Source: Rhodospirillaceae bacterium (GTDB taxonomy: Bacteria; Pseudomonadota; Alphaproteobacteria; Reyranellales; Reyranellaceae). From it: a DNA stretch of 64,000 nt. Under the pieces are notes generated by a model that was given only the letters and a program-made list of their open reading frames with translations, did not search any database and was not told the origin of the DNA. The translations under genes and the position numbers were made by a program. Below, piece after piece: positions 36,606 through 44,742 of this stretch; position 1 is the stretch's first letter, and each line of letters starts with the position of its first letter. Where the stretch lies: positions 62,001 through 126,000 of the forward strand of contig WOUR01000013.1 in NCBI GenBank assembly GCA_009772935.1, in the 5' to 3' direction.

Positions 36606-37256
36606 TCAGCGCCGCGGCAGCTTTTCGAGGCCGCCCAGCATGAGGTGCGTGGCGAACTCGGCGGCGGCGGCGGGATCGACCGGGTCGCGGGCCACCATCA
36701 CCATCGAGATCTCGAAGGCGATGCCGGACATCGAGGCGCTGAGGTAGGAGACGTCGACGTTCGGCAGGATGCCGCGGGCGATGGCGGCGCGGATGTCGTC
36801 GTTCAGGGCCTTCGCCAGCGCCCGCACGTCGGGCTTGTCGAGAAGGGTGCGCACGGCGGTGAAGCTCGACCGGGCCAGCGCCAGCAGCTCGGGGTCCTCG
36901 GCCAGGAAGTTGAAATAGGCGGCATAGTGCTCGCGGACGAACGCCTCGGTCGTGGTGGCCTGGGCGCGACCCTCCCGGTGGCGCTGCAGCAGCACGCTGG
37001 TCAGCTCCCCGACCACCGCCTCGAAGATCTCGTCCTTGTCCTTGAAGTAATTGTAGAAGGTGCCCGAGGCGAGATCGGTGCGGCGCACGATGTCGCGCAC
37101 GCTGGCCGCGCCGTAGCCCATCTCGGCGAATACCGCCCGCGCCGCCTTGATGAGGGCGGTGCGGTTCTCCGCCTTGTTCTGTTCTCGCCGTCCGCCCCGT
37201 TCGCCGCGCGCTTCCGAGCCAGTCGTGCCGTCGCCCATGTTGCGGTGCTCCGTCAT
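36606..37256 (-). CDS. TetR family transcriptional regulator
   Basis: 216 aa. The N-terminal helix-turn-helix domain is typical (ALIKAARAVFAEMGYGAASVRDIVRRTDLASGTFYNYFKDKDEIFEAVV, about residues 33-80), preceded by a charged 30-residue tail. The ligand domain is unassigned. Its start overlaps the stop of the upstream alpha/beta-hydrolase gene by 4 bases, so the regulator is translated with the hydrolase and probably senses a related lipid or ester. Confidence 0.92.
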   Translation of the reverse strand: MTEHRNMGDGTTGSEARGERGGRREQNKAENRTALIKAARAVFAEMGYGAASVRDIVRRTDLASGTFYNYFKDKDEIFEAVVGELTSVLLQRHREGRAQATTTEAFVREHYAAYFNFLAEDPELLALARSSFTAVRTLLDKPDVRALAKALNDDIRAAIARGILPNVDVSYLSASMSGIAFEISMVMVARDPVDPAAAAEFATHLMLGGLEKLPRR

Positions 37257-38314
37257 CGTCCAAGTTGTGCGAGTTCGTGGCGCAGTCCTGCGACCATGTC
37301 GTCCATCGCCCGTGCCGCGGCGTGCACCGCACCACGCATGCCGATGAAGCCGTGGATCAGCGTCTCGAACTCCCGGTGGATGGTCTTGACGCCGGATGCC
37401 TGCAGGCGTTCGGCATAGGCGCGGCCCTCGTCGCGCAACGGATCGAAGCCGGCGGTGAAGACCAGCGCCGGGGCCACGCCGCCAAGGTCGGCGGCGCGCA
37501 ATGGCGAAGCCCGCGGATCGCCGATTTCGCCGTCACTGTTCAGATAGTGCATGCGGAACCACATCATGTCTGCCTGGGTGAGCAGGAAGCCGTCGCCGCA
37601 GGTTCGATGGGAAGGGGTGTCGCCCGCCATGTCGGTCGCGGGATAGATCAGCCACTGCAGGCAGGGCGGGTGCGGCTCGTGGCGCATCTCCTGGGCGACC
37701 ACGGCGGCAAGCGTCCCGCCGGCCGAATCACCCGCCACGACGATGCGATCGGGGTCGAGGCCCAGCGAAACGGCTTCGCCGGCCACCCAGCGACAGGCGG
37801 CGAGGGCATCGTCCACCGCGGCCGGGAACTTGTGTTCGGGGGCCAGCCGGTAATCGACCGAGACGACGGCGCAGCCCGAGCGGGCGCAGAAGTAGCGGCA
37901 GGCGAGATCGTACCCTTCGAGGCTGCCGATGACCCAGCCCCCGCCGTGGAAATAGACGATGGTCGGGAGCAGACGCGCAACGGTGCCGGCCGGCCGGTAG
38001 ATGCGGATGCGTATGGCGCCCGCGGGGCCGGGGAGGGTACGGTCGAGGATTGAACTCACCGGTGCGGGGTGGCCGCCCAGCATTTTCATGAAGGCGTCGT
38101 AGTCCTCCCGGGCCTCGACGACGCTCATCGTGTGCGCGGCGGGCTGGCCGCTGAAGGCGAGCAGCTTCAGGAACCACTGGGCGCGGCCATCGAGGGTGCG
38201 GCCGTCGACTCCGATCGGCGGGCCGGCCAGGATGTTCACCCAGGAAATCGGCATGCGCAGTGCCAGGTTGGCGACCTTGCCCTGGAGCTCCCGCGCGATC
38301 TCCTTCATCGACAT
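37253..38314 (-). CDS. Alpha/beta hydrolase, hormone-sensitive-lipase family
   Basis: 353 aa. The oxyanion motif YFHGGGWVIGS (about residue 118) and nucleophile elbow VAGDSAGGTLAAVV (Ser near 194) define the HSL esterase family, with Asp in FTAGFDPLRDEG and His in LIHGFIGM completing the triad. It is likely a cytoplasmic carboxylesterase for short acyl esters. It is the first gene of a two-gene operon with a TetR regulator. Confidence 0.9.
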   Translation of the reverse strand: MSMKEIARELQGKVANLALRMPISWVNILAGPPIGVDGRTLDGRAQWFLKLLAFSGQPAAHTMSVVEAREDYDAFMKMLGGHPAPVSSILDRTLPGPAGAIRIRIYRPAGTVARLLPTIVYFHGGGWVIGSLEGYDLACRYFCARSGCAVVSVDYRLAPEHKFPAAVDDALAACRWVAGEAVSLGLDPDRIVVAGDSAGGTLAAVVAQEMRHEPHPPCLQWLIYPATDMAGDTPSHRTCGDGFLLTQADMMWFRMHYLNSDGEIGDPRASPLRAADLGGVAPALVFTAGFDPLRDEGRAYAERLQASGVKTIHREFETLIHGFIGMRGAVHAAARAMDDMVAGLRHELAQLGR

Positions 38315-38380
38315 GGTTCAGTACCTAGCACTGCCCCGGCCCGTTGTGGAGCCCGCCGGCACTGGCTAGTTTGGCGCCCG

Positions 38381-39664
38381 ATGGCTGCCGCGGCGCCCGA
38401 CTTCTTCGCAGACGCGCTCCGCCGCGAGATCATCCGCAGCGAGCAGCAGCGCATGCGCGCCCTCGCCATCATCCTGGCGGTCCTGCTCGCCCTTTCGTTG
38501 ACGGTCGCCAACGTCTTCGTGGACTACGTCTCCCGCATGTTCGAGCGCGACGTGCCGGGCTGGCTCCCGTTGGTCGGCATCGGCCCGTTCCTGCTCTACG
38601 AGTTGGTTTCATTGACCATCCTGCGCTACCGGGCGGCGCGGGGCCTTGATTTCCTGCGGGTAACGCGTTTCGCCAATGCGCTGATCGAGACGTCTCTGCC
38701 GGCGTCGATCATCATCACGCTGAGCCACTACATGGACCCGGTGCTGGTGTTCAGCTTCTGGCCGCCGCTGCTCTATTTCCTGTTCATCCTCCTTTCGACC
38801 CTGCGGCTCGATTTCTGGCTGTCGGTCTGGACAGGCACCGTCGCCGCCCTGCAGCAGATCGTGCTGGTCCTGTGGCTGGTGCCCCTCGAGCCCTGGGGCA
38901 ACATCCCGCAGGAAACACTGCTGTTCCATTTCAGCCGTACCCTCGTCCTGTTCGCTTCCGGGCTGGTGGCGGGTTTCGTGGCGAACAGCCTGCGCGCACA
39001 GTTCGAGAAGTCGGTGCGGGCCGTGGCGGCGCGCGACCGGGTCACCAACCTGTTCGGCCAGCACGTCTCGCCCGCCGTGGTCGACCGTCTGCTGGCCACG
39101 CGCACCGATCCTCCGAGCGAGATGCGCACCGTGTGCGTGCTGTTCCTCGACATACGCGGCTTCACGGCGATGACGCGTCGGCGCAGCGCCGAGGAGACGG
39201 TGGCGCTGCTCAACGCCTTCTTCGCCGAGATGATCGAGGTGGTGGACCGCAACAACGGCATCATCAACAAGTTCCTGGGCGACGGGTTCATGGCGGTGTT
39301 CGGGGCGCCGCTCGACGATCCCGCGGCGGCGCGGAACGCCCTGGCGGCGGCCCGCGCCATGATCGACGCGGTTGATCGGTGGAACGGCACGCATCCCGGC
39401 TGGGCACTGAAAGTGGGTATCGGCGTCCATCTCGGCGAGGCGGTGACGGGCACGGTCGGCTCGCCGCAGCGCAAGGAATATACCGTGATCGGCGATACGG
39501 TGAACCTCGCCGCGCGCCTCGAGCAGCTCACCAAGGAGTTGGGGGCGCAGTTGCTGATCTCGCAGTCGGTGCATGATTCGACCCCGTGCGAGGGGGCCAT
39601 CGATCTCGGCTCCGTCGAGATCCGCGGTTACGAGGAAGGGGTGCGCGTATGGCGGATGGCCTGA
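38381..39664 (+). CDS. Membrane-bound class III adenylate/guanylate cyclase
   Basis: 427 aa from ATG 38381. The N-terminal half has about six membrane helices (about residues 25-45, 55-80, 90-115, 120-140, 145-165, 175-195). A linker leads to the cyclase domain, with metal Asp residues in VCVLFLDIRGFTAM and FLGDGFMAVFGAP and the VIGDTVNLAARLE block containing the transition-state Asn and Arg. The KFLGD Lys suggests ATP as substrate, though adenylate versus guanylate specificity is uncertain. The last 16 bases overlap the next gene. Confidence 0.9.
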   Translation: MAAAAPDFFADALRREIIRSEQQRMRALAIILAVLLALSLTVANVFVDYVSRMFERDVPGWLPLVGIGPFLLYELVSLTILRYRAARGLDFLRVTRFANALIETSLPASIIITLSHYMDPVLVFSFWPPLLYFLFILLSTLRLDFWLSVWTGTVAALQQIVLVLWLVPLEPWGNIPQETLLFHFSRTLVLFASGLVAGFVANSLRAQFEKSVRAVAARDRVTNLFGQHVSPAVVDRLLATRTDPPSEMRTVCVLFLDIRGFTAMTRRRSAEETVALLNAFFAEMIEVVDRNNGIINKFLGDGFMAVFGAPLDDPAAARNALAAARAMIDAVDRWNGTHPGWALKVGIGVHLGEAVTGTVGSPQRKEYTVIGDTVNLAARLEQLTKELGAQLLISQSVHDSTPCEGAIDLGSVEIRGYEEGVRVWRMA

Positions 39665-40125
39665 CCTGGTACTTCGCCTACGGCTCCAACATGGACGCCG
39701 CGCGCCTGTTCGATCAGCGGCTGGCGCCGAAAGGCGTCCCGCGCGGCGAGCGTATCGCCGGCCGCCTCGACGATTGGCGCCTGGTATTCGACAAGCTCTC
39801 CCGTCTCCTGAAGGGCGGTGCGGCCGCCAACATCGTGGTCGCCGAGGGCGAGGTGGTGCATGGCACGCTGAACGCGCTACCGGACGCGGGATTCGAGGTG
39901 CTGGACGTCTACGAAGGTGTGGCCGCCGGACACTACGAGCGCCGCATGATCCGGGTGGTGCGCTCCGATACCGGCGAAGAGGTCGAGGCGATCGTCTACG
40001 TCGCGCTCATCCGGGGCGAGGGTCTCAAGCCGCCTCGGGCGTATCTCGATTGCCTGCTGGCGGGACGCGATCTGTTGCCGCCGGATTATTGGGAGCACCT
40101 TGCCTCCACGCCCACCTGCGATTGA
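39649..40125 (+). CDS. Gamma-glutamylcyclotransferase-like protein
   Basis: 158 aa from ATG 39649, inside the end of the cyclase gene in another frame. The fold signature FAYGSNMDAARLFDQR lies at the N-terminus, and a Glu follows in LDVYEGVAAGHYERRM at the position of the catalytic acid. These proteins release 5-oxoproline from gamma-glutamyl amines or act on related substrates. Overlap with the cyclase gene implies coupled translation. The specific substrate is not known. Confidence 0.85.
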   Translation: MADGLTWYFAYGSNMDAARLFDQRLAPKGVPRGERIAGRLDDWRLVFDKLSRLLKGGAAANIVVAEGEVVHGTLNALPDAGFEVLDVYEGVAAGHYERRMIRVVRSDTGEEVEAIVYVALIRGEGLKPPRAYLDCLLAGRDLLPPDYWEHLASTPTCD

Positions 40126-40126
40126 T

Positions 40127-41095
40127 CTAGCCGCCCAGCAGGTGACGCCGCACGTAACCCTTGAGGTCTTCCATCGACTGCTTTGCGGCGGTGTCGTTGG
40201 CGCCGCCGCTGACGCCCAGTGTCTTGCAGGCGGCCACGGCCCTGGCAATCGCACCGGGGATCGGCTTGCCGTCGGGACCGAAGGTGACGATACCGCTGTC
40301 GCGCATGACCCAGGAGCGGTCGCGCTGCTGCAGGTTCACGCACTTCGAGTAGTTCTCGCCGCGCGGGATTGTATAGGGTGGGCCGTAGTCGAACCCATGC
40401 ATCGCGCCGGGAAAGACTTTCGTCTGGATCGTGGCGCCCGCGGCCCGCAGGGCTTCGCCATAGGTTTGGCAAGGCTCGAAGCCGACATAGGTGTCGGCGG
40501 CGCCCAGCAGCTGGTAGATCGGCGCGCCTGTCGTGCGGGGCTGATAGTACTGCGAATAGCATGACGGATAGAACGGTACGTGCAGCGCGTAACGCGGCCC
40601 GCCCGGCGTGCCGCCGGCGGCGAGGACGAGCTGCTCGTGCGAAGCCATCAGCGCCGAGGTGCCGCCCTTGGAGAACCCCATGATGCCGATGCGGCGATGA
40701 TCGATGCGCGGGTCGGCGGCCAGCGCCTTGAGCGCGGCCAGCGCATCGAGGTTGAAGTCCTGGCCGGTGACGGAGGATTGGTCGAGCACGGTCGAGGTGA
40801 CGCCGCGCGGCTTGAAGGAGTCGATCACGACGGTGGCGACGCCCATCGGTACCAGCTCGCGGACGTAACGGGCTTCGCGTCCGCCGACGCCGCCACTGCC
40901 GTGATGGATCACCATCGCCGGCACAGGCCCTGCCGGGGCATTCCCCGGCCAGGTGATCTCCGCCGTAACCTGGACGGGCTGGCCCTTCTGGCGGCTCTGG
41001 AAGGAAATCGTCTCGCGCTGCTGCCCCTGCGCCCCACCGAGGACCGAGGCGCAGAGCAGCAGCGTCAGGGCGGCGACGCGCGCCGCCCGCGCCAT
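40127..41095 (-). CDS. Exported dienelactone-hydrolase-like alpha/beta hydrolase
   Basis: 322 aa with a signal peptide (MARAARVAALTLLLCASVLGGAQG). The triad can be proposed: Ser in IGIMGFSKGGTSAL (about 145), Asp in LLGAADTYVG (about 205) and His in PGAMHGFDYGPP (about 245). The MVIHHGSGGVGGREARYVREL stretch supplies the oxyanion loop of the DLH family. It is a periplasmic or secreted hydrolase of unknown substrate, convergent with the preceding gene and one base upstream of a VOC-family gene. Confidence 0.85.
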   Translation of the reverse strand: MARAARVAALTLLLCASVLGGAQGQQRETISFQSRQKGQPVQVTAEITWPGNAPAGPVPAMVIHHGSGGVGGREARYVRELVPMGVATVVIDSFKPRGVTSTVLDQSSVTGQDFNLDALAALKALAADPRIDHRRIGIMGFSKGGTSALMASHEQLVLAAGGTPGGPRYALHVPFYPSCYSQYYQPRTTGAPIYQLLGAADTYVGFEPCQTYGEALRAAGATIQTKVFPGAMHGFDYGPPYTIPRGENYSKCVNLQQRDRSWVMRDSGIVTFGPDGKPIPGAIARAVAACKTLGVSGGANDTAAKQSMEDLKGYVRRHLLGG

Positions 41096-41539
41096 CTAGG
41101 CCGGGACCTTCTGCTTCTCGGCCGTGACCTTGTTGGCCATCGGGTCGTAGCCCGCCAGCTCGGCCACGTCTTCCTCATGCCAGAAGTTCAACTCGATCAT
41201 GACGCCGTCGGGATCGTGCACGAAGACCTGCTGCAGCGGGCGCGCCGGCACCTTTTTCACCTCGAACGGCAGGCCATCCCGCTTGATCTGATCGAGCGTG
41301 CCGCGGATGTCGGCGCAATTGATGGCGACATGGTCGATGGCGCCGCTGCCCTGGTCGGCGCGGCCGGTCTCCGACACGAGATGCAGGATCGCCTTGTCGC
41401 CGGCGTACATCCAGGCGCCGGGGAAGGGGAAGGGCGGACGGTCGCCATTGGTCAGGCCGACATAGCGCTCGTAGAAGCGCACGGTGGCCTCGAGGTCGGT
41501 GCAGTAGATGTTGTAATGGTCGAGCGAGAGAGCAGGCAT
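41096..41539 (-). CDS. VOC family (glyoxalase/dioxygenase-fold) protein
   Basis: 147 aa with the two beta-alpha-beta-beta-beta modules of the vicinal-oxygen-chelate fold. Likely metal ligands are His in SLDHYNIYCTDLEATVRFYE, His in GAIDHVAINCADI and Glu in DPDGVMIELNFWH. It may be a dioxygenase, lyase or resistance protein. Its stop abuts the next hydrolase gene, suggesting a small operon. Confidence 0.85.
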   Translation of the reverse strand: MPALSLDHYNIYCTDLEATVRFYERYVGLTNGDRPPFPFPGAWMYAGDKAILHLVSETGRADQGSGAIDHVAINCADIRGTLDQIKRDGLPFEVKKVPARPLQQVFVHDPDGVMIELNFWHEEDVAELAGYDPMANKVTAEKQKVPA

Positions 41540-41584
41540 GCATGCCTCCTTGGGTTCTGGAAGCTCCGGTCGGACGACGTCAGC

Positions 41585-42460
41585 TTAGGCCGAATGGGCG
41601 AACGGGGAAACCGCTTCCGGGCGGCCGAGGACGGCATTGAAGACGGTCGAGGGCACGGCAATGCGTGGATCCGGGTACACCGCCCGCAACTCTTCCAGGT
41701 GCCTGTCGGGAGCGTGAGTGAGGCGGGCCAGCCGGTCGATGAAGGCGAGATCGATCTCGGCATTTGCCAGGGTCATGCCGCCCCACACGTCCCACGGCAG
41801 CATCTCGCGGTTGTTGAGCGCCGCTGCATCGCGAATGACGTTGCTGGCGATGAACCAGAGGCCGGCCATGTCCAGGACCCCGAAGGACTGCGGATCGGCG
41901 TGGCCGTCGCGGCAGAGCTGCCAGGCATCGCCGGCGACGAGGAACCTGTCGCGCGGCACGTCCAGCGTGTCGAAGTCGATGCCGAACAGCGCGCATTGCC
42001 GGTCGTCGATCTGGGCATCGACCAGGATCCAGCGCTGCTGCGCCTCATCGAAATACTCCGTCACCCAGTGGTCGACAAACTTGCCCTTCGCGAAGTAGGC
42101 GCCGAAGCCGCAGCGCGCCCGGGCCGCGATCCCCTTGCTCCTGAGCATCGCGACGAGCAGCAGCGTGTAGTGGCGGCAGCAGCCCGCGAAGCGCTCGGCG
42201 GGCGCGCGGGCCCGCGACAACGGCCGCGGATCGTGGACGGCGATCCGTTCCAGAATCGCTTCGGTGCTGCGCACATGGGGTTCGCCTCGCTGCCGGGCCG
42301 AGAGCGTGACGCCATAGACATCCGGTAGATGCTCGTGGATCAGCAGGCCCTGCAGGACCTTCGCGAGACCGGCGACATCGTCTGGCAGCGCTGCGAACTG
42401 CAACGCCCAGATGCCGGCGTCGCTCAGGGCGACAGGCGCGCGAAAGGGGGCGAGGTTCAC
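41585..42460 (-). CDS. Transglutaminase-like cysteine-protease-fold protein
   Basis: 291 aa. The Cys-His-Asp triad of the transglutaminase-core fold is visible: Cys in ERFAGCCRHYTLLLVAMLRS (about 92-93), His in FVDHWVTEYFD (about 132) and Asp in RWILVDAQID (about 147). Bacterial members hydrolyse peptide or amide bonds rather than crosslink. Its start overlaps the stop of the SRPBCC gene by 4 bases. Role unknown. Confidence 0.82.
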   Translation of the reverse strand: MNLAPFRAPVALSDAGIWALQFAALPDDVAGLAKVLQGLLIHEHLPDVYGVTLSARQRGEPHVRSTEAILERIAVHDPRPLSRARAPAERFAGCCRHYTLLLVAMLRSKGIAARARCGFGAYFAKGKFVDHWVTEYFDEAQQRWILVDAQIDDRQCALFGIDFDTLDVPRDRFLVAGDAWQLCRDGHADPQSFGVLDMAGLWFIASNVIRDAAALNNREMLPWDVWGGMTLANAEIDLAFIDRLARLTHAPDRHLEELRAVYPDPRIAVPSTVFNAVLGRPEAVSPFAHSA

Positions 42461-42888
42461 GCGAACAGCTCCTCCAGCTTGTCGAGCGCCCTGCCCCAGC
42501 CGCCACGGTGGCCGTCACGCGCCTTCTCGTCGAAGAATTGCTCGTGGATCAGGGTGAGAATCGTTCCGTCCTTGTCCGGTTTCAGGTCGACCGTGACCTG
42601 CGATTCGCGCTCCGGCGTGCTCTGCCAGGCCCAGGAAAAGACGAGCTTGGTCGGCGGCGCGATCTCGCGGTAGACGCCGCTCACGCTGTGATGCTCGTCG
42701 TCCGGCGTCCAGAACTGGACACGGAAGCGGCCGCCAACCCGGAGGTCGGTCTCGGCGATGGGGGAGCGGTGGTGGCCCATGACGCCCCACCAGCGGATCA
42801 TCTTCTCGGGCTGCGTCCAGGCTTCGTAGACTTTCTCGGGCGGGGCGTTGAGGCGGCGCTTGAGGGCGAGGCTGGGGTTGCTGGCCAT
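42457..42888 (-). CDS. SRPBCC/AHSA1 domain protein
   Basis: 143 aa from ATG 42888, preceded by AGGAGGAAAA. The START-like fold pattern is typical: LKRRLNAPPEKVYEAWTQPEKMIRWWG, DLRVGGRFRVQFW and GWGRALDKLEELF. These proteins are commonly paired with an ArsR-type repressor, as here. Its first 91 bases overlap the end of that regulator's gene in another frame, an unusually long overlap. The ligand or partner is unknown. Confidence 0.9.
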   Translation of the reverse strand: MASNPSLALKRRLNAPPEKVYEAWTQPEKMIRWWGVMGHHRSPIAETDLRVGGRFRVQFWTPDDEHHSVSGVYREIAPPTKLVFSWAWQSTPERESQVTVDLKPDKDGTILTLIHEQFFDEKARDGHRGGWGRALDKLEELFA

Positions 42889-43217
42889 TTTTCTTCCTCC
42901 AGGAAGGCGGCGAGGCGGTCGAGCTGCTGGGTCCAGTAGCGCTGGTAGTGGGCGAGCCAATTCATCGCCGCCTCCATCGGCTCCGCCTTGAGTTGGCAGG
43001 TGACGGTGCGCCCGGACTTGGACCGCACGATCAGGCCGGCGTCGGAGAGCACATCGAGATGCTTCATGATGGCCGGCAGCGAGACCGGGAAGGGCCGCGC
43101 CAGCTCGCTGACGGTGACGGCTTCCTCCGCGTCGAGACGGGCCAGTAGCGCGCGTCGGGTCGGATCGGCGAGGGCGGCAAAGGTGCGGTCGAGGACGGCG
43201 GCTTCTTTGTTAACCAT
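42798..43217 (-). CDS. ArsR-family winged-helix repressor
   Basis: 139 aa. The winged-helix domain is complete (VLDRTFAALADPTRRALLARL, VTVSELARPFPVSLPAIMKHLDVLSDAGLIVRSKSGR). No metal-binding Cys pair is present, so it belongs to the SRPBCC-linked group rather than metal sensors. Its last 30 residues (WPATPASPSSAASTPRPRKS and beyond) read through the start of the SRPBCC gene and have biased composition. They may be a recent extension caused by loss of the original stop. It is probably autoregulated (see operator). Confidence 0.9.
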   Translation of the reverse strand: MVNKEAAVLDRTFAALADPTRRALLARLDAEEAVTVSELARPFPVSLPAIMKHLDVLSDAGLIVRSKSGRTVTCQLKAEPMEAAMNWLAHYQRYWTQQLDRLAAFLEEEKWPATPASPSSAASTPRPRKSTKPGRSPRR

Positions 43218-43226
43218 GAGGTTAAC
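43209..43226 (-). promoter_or_regulatory. Palindromic operator over the arsR-like start codon
   Basis: GTTAACC (43209-43215), ATGA, GGTTAAC (43220-43226) is a perfect inverted repeat with 7-base arms that includes the start codon. Its position fits self-repression by the encoded ArsR protein, by blocking transcription or early elongation. Confidence 0.65.
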
Positions 43227-43267
43227 AGTTAGGTGCCGCCCTCGGATGTGTCAAGACCCTGCCACCG

Positions 43268-44008
43268 TCACCCGAGCTTCGAGATCAGCGCCTGAGCGGC
43301 GGCGGGGTTACGGACCTTGGCGCCGGAAATGAAGTAGACGAAGGCGTCGCCCTTCTTCGCCCAGGCCTTGGCGCGCCTGGCCCACGTGTCGATGTCGGCG
43401 GGCTTGTAGCCGGTCTTCACCTTCTCCTCGGACTGCATGAGGCGGGCATAGGTGAAGTCGGCCGTCGGCTCGTCGATCTCGGGGAAATCCTTTTCGTGGG
43501 CATAGACGATGGCCGTCTTGTATTTGCGCGCGAGAGCGTAGAAGCGTTCGTCCTTGAAGCTGTCGTGTCGCACCTCCAGGGCATGCCGCAGCGGCAACTT
43601 GCCGACCTCGCGCGGCAGCAGCTTCAGGAAAGCCTCGAAGTCCTCGGGATCGAACTTCTTGCTGGCCATGAACTGCCAGTTGATCGGGCCGAGCCGGTCC
43701 TTGAGTTCGACAAGCCCCTGCGTCACGAAGCGCTGCACCGATTCACCCGCATCGGCCAGGACCTTCCGGTTGGTGCAGAAGCGCGAGGCCTTGACCGCGA
43801 ACACGAAGCCGTCGGGCGTCTCGTCGCGCCACTTCGCCCAGCTCGCCGGTTTGAAGCTGGAATAATAGGTGCCGTTGATCTCGATCGAGGTGAGCTGGCG
43901 GCTGGCATATTCCAGCTCGCGCTTCTGCGTGAGGTCGTCGGGATAGAAAACGCCACGCCAGGGCTCGAAGGTCCAACCGCCGATGCCTACAAGGATTTTT
44001 CCGCTCAT
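43268..44008 (-). CDS. DUF72 (YecE-like) TIM-barrel protein
   Basis: 246 aa from ATG 44008, since family members begin near GKILVGIGGWTFEPWRGVFYP. The DUF72 blocks follow: SIEINGTYYSSFKPASWAKW, FAVKASRFCTNRK, ALEVRHDSF and DFTYARLM. The family is widespread and of unknown enzymology. It is a single gene between the arsR and usp genes. Confidence 0.9.
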   Translation of the reverse strand: MSGKILVGIGGWTFEPWRGVFYPDDLTQKRELEYASRQLTSIEINGTYYSSFKPASWAKWRDETPDGFVFAVKASRFCTNRKVLADAGESVQRFVTQGLVELKDRLGPINWQFMASKKFDPEDFEAFLKLLPREVGKLPLRHALEVRHDSFKDERFYALARKYKTAIVYAHEKDFPEIDEPTADFTYARLMQSEEKVKTGYKPADIDTWARRAKAWAKKGDAFVYFISGAKVRNPAAAQALISKLG

Positions 44009-44074
44009 GCGGGGAGTATAGCGCGAAATGGAGTTCAACAAATCCGCTGCAGGCGCAGATGAGACGAGGTCACG

Positions 44075-44509
44075 CTAGGTTTTTGCCCGCACCACCAGAA
44101 CGGGACAGGGGGCGTTGCGCATGACGCTCTCGGCGACGCTGCCCAGCAGGACGCGCTTTATGCCACCTCGTCCATGGCTGCCGATGACGATCAGGTCCGC
44201 TGGCAAGTCCTTCGCGGCCTTGACGATCTCGGTATGCGGAGCGCCGATCGGAACGAATTCCAGAGCGGCCAGCTGCTGCGGGAGGCGTTTGCGAAAGTCG
44301 TCGATGAGCTTTCGCGCATCTTCCTTGGCGGCGGCGGCAAATACATCGGGCTGAATGCCGGTGTCGGCGGCGTTCACGAGCTCGGCGTCGATAACATGGA
44401 CGAATGCCAATTCCGCTCCCGCGAGTTGCGCCAACTCTGCAGCGATATCAGCCGCGTGCGCCGAGATTGGTGCGTCGTCGACAGCCACGAGAATCTTCTT
44501 GAAGATCAC
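44075..44509 (-). CDS. Universal stress protein (UspA family)
   Basis: 144 aa. MIFKKILVAVDDAPISAHAAD at the N-terminus and the ATP-binding end LIVIGSHGRGGIKRVLLGSVAESVMRNAPCPVLVVR (G-x2-G-x9-G-S/T) make this an ATP-binding USP. It is transcribed divergently from an ArsP-like permease gene across 233 bases. Such proteins accumulate in stress or low oxygen; no regulatory site is obvious. Confidence 0.93.
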   Translation of the reverse strand: MIFKKILVAVDDAPISAHAADIAAELAQLAGAELAFVHVIDAELVNAADTGIQPDVFAAAAKEDARKLIDDFRKRLPQQLAALEFVPIGAPHTEIVKAAKDLPADLIVIGSHGRGGIKRVLLGSVAESVMRNAPCPVLVVRAKT

Positions 44510-44742
44510 GAAAGCCTCCTTGAGCTACGGCGACAGGTCGAAGAAGCGCTTGATATGCAGCGGTAGCCCGGCTCCCGAGTCACAATCGCTGCGACATTGA
44601 AGAATCGCAAGTCTAGCCTTCCTGCTCCTTGCGATAGATCAAGGTGGCTAGGCGAGGAAAGGGCGAGCGTTCATCTGGCTATCGCGATCATCCTCAGGCT
44701 CGGCCAGATGGCCTAACCAGGCGGCCTGACAGGAGGCGCAGG

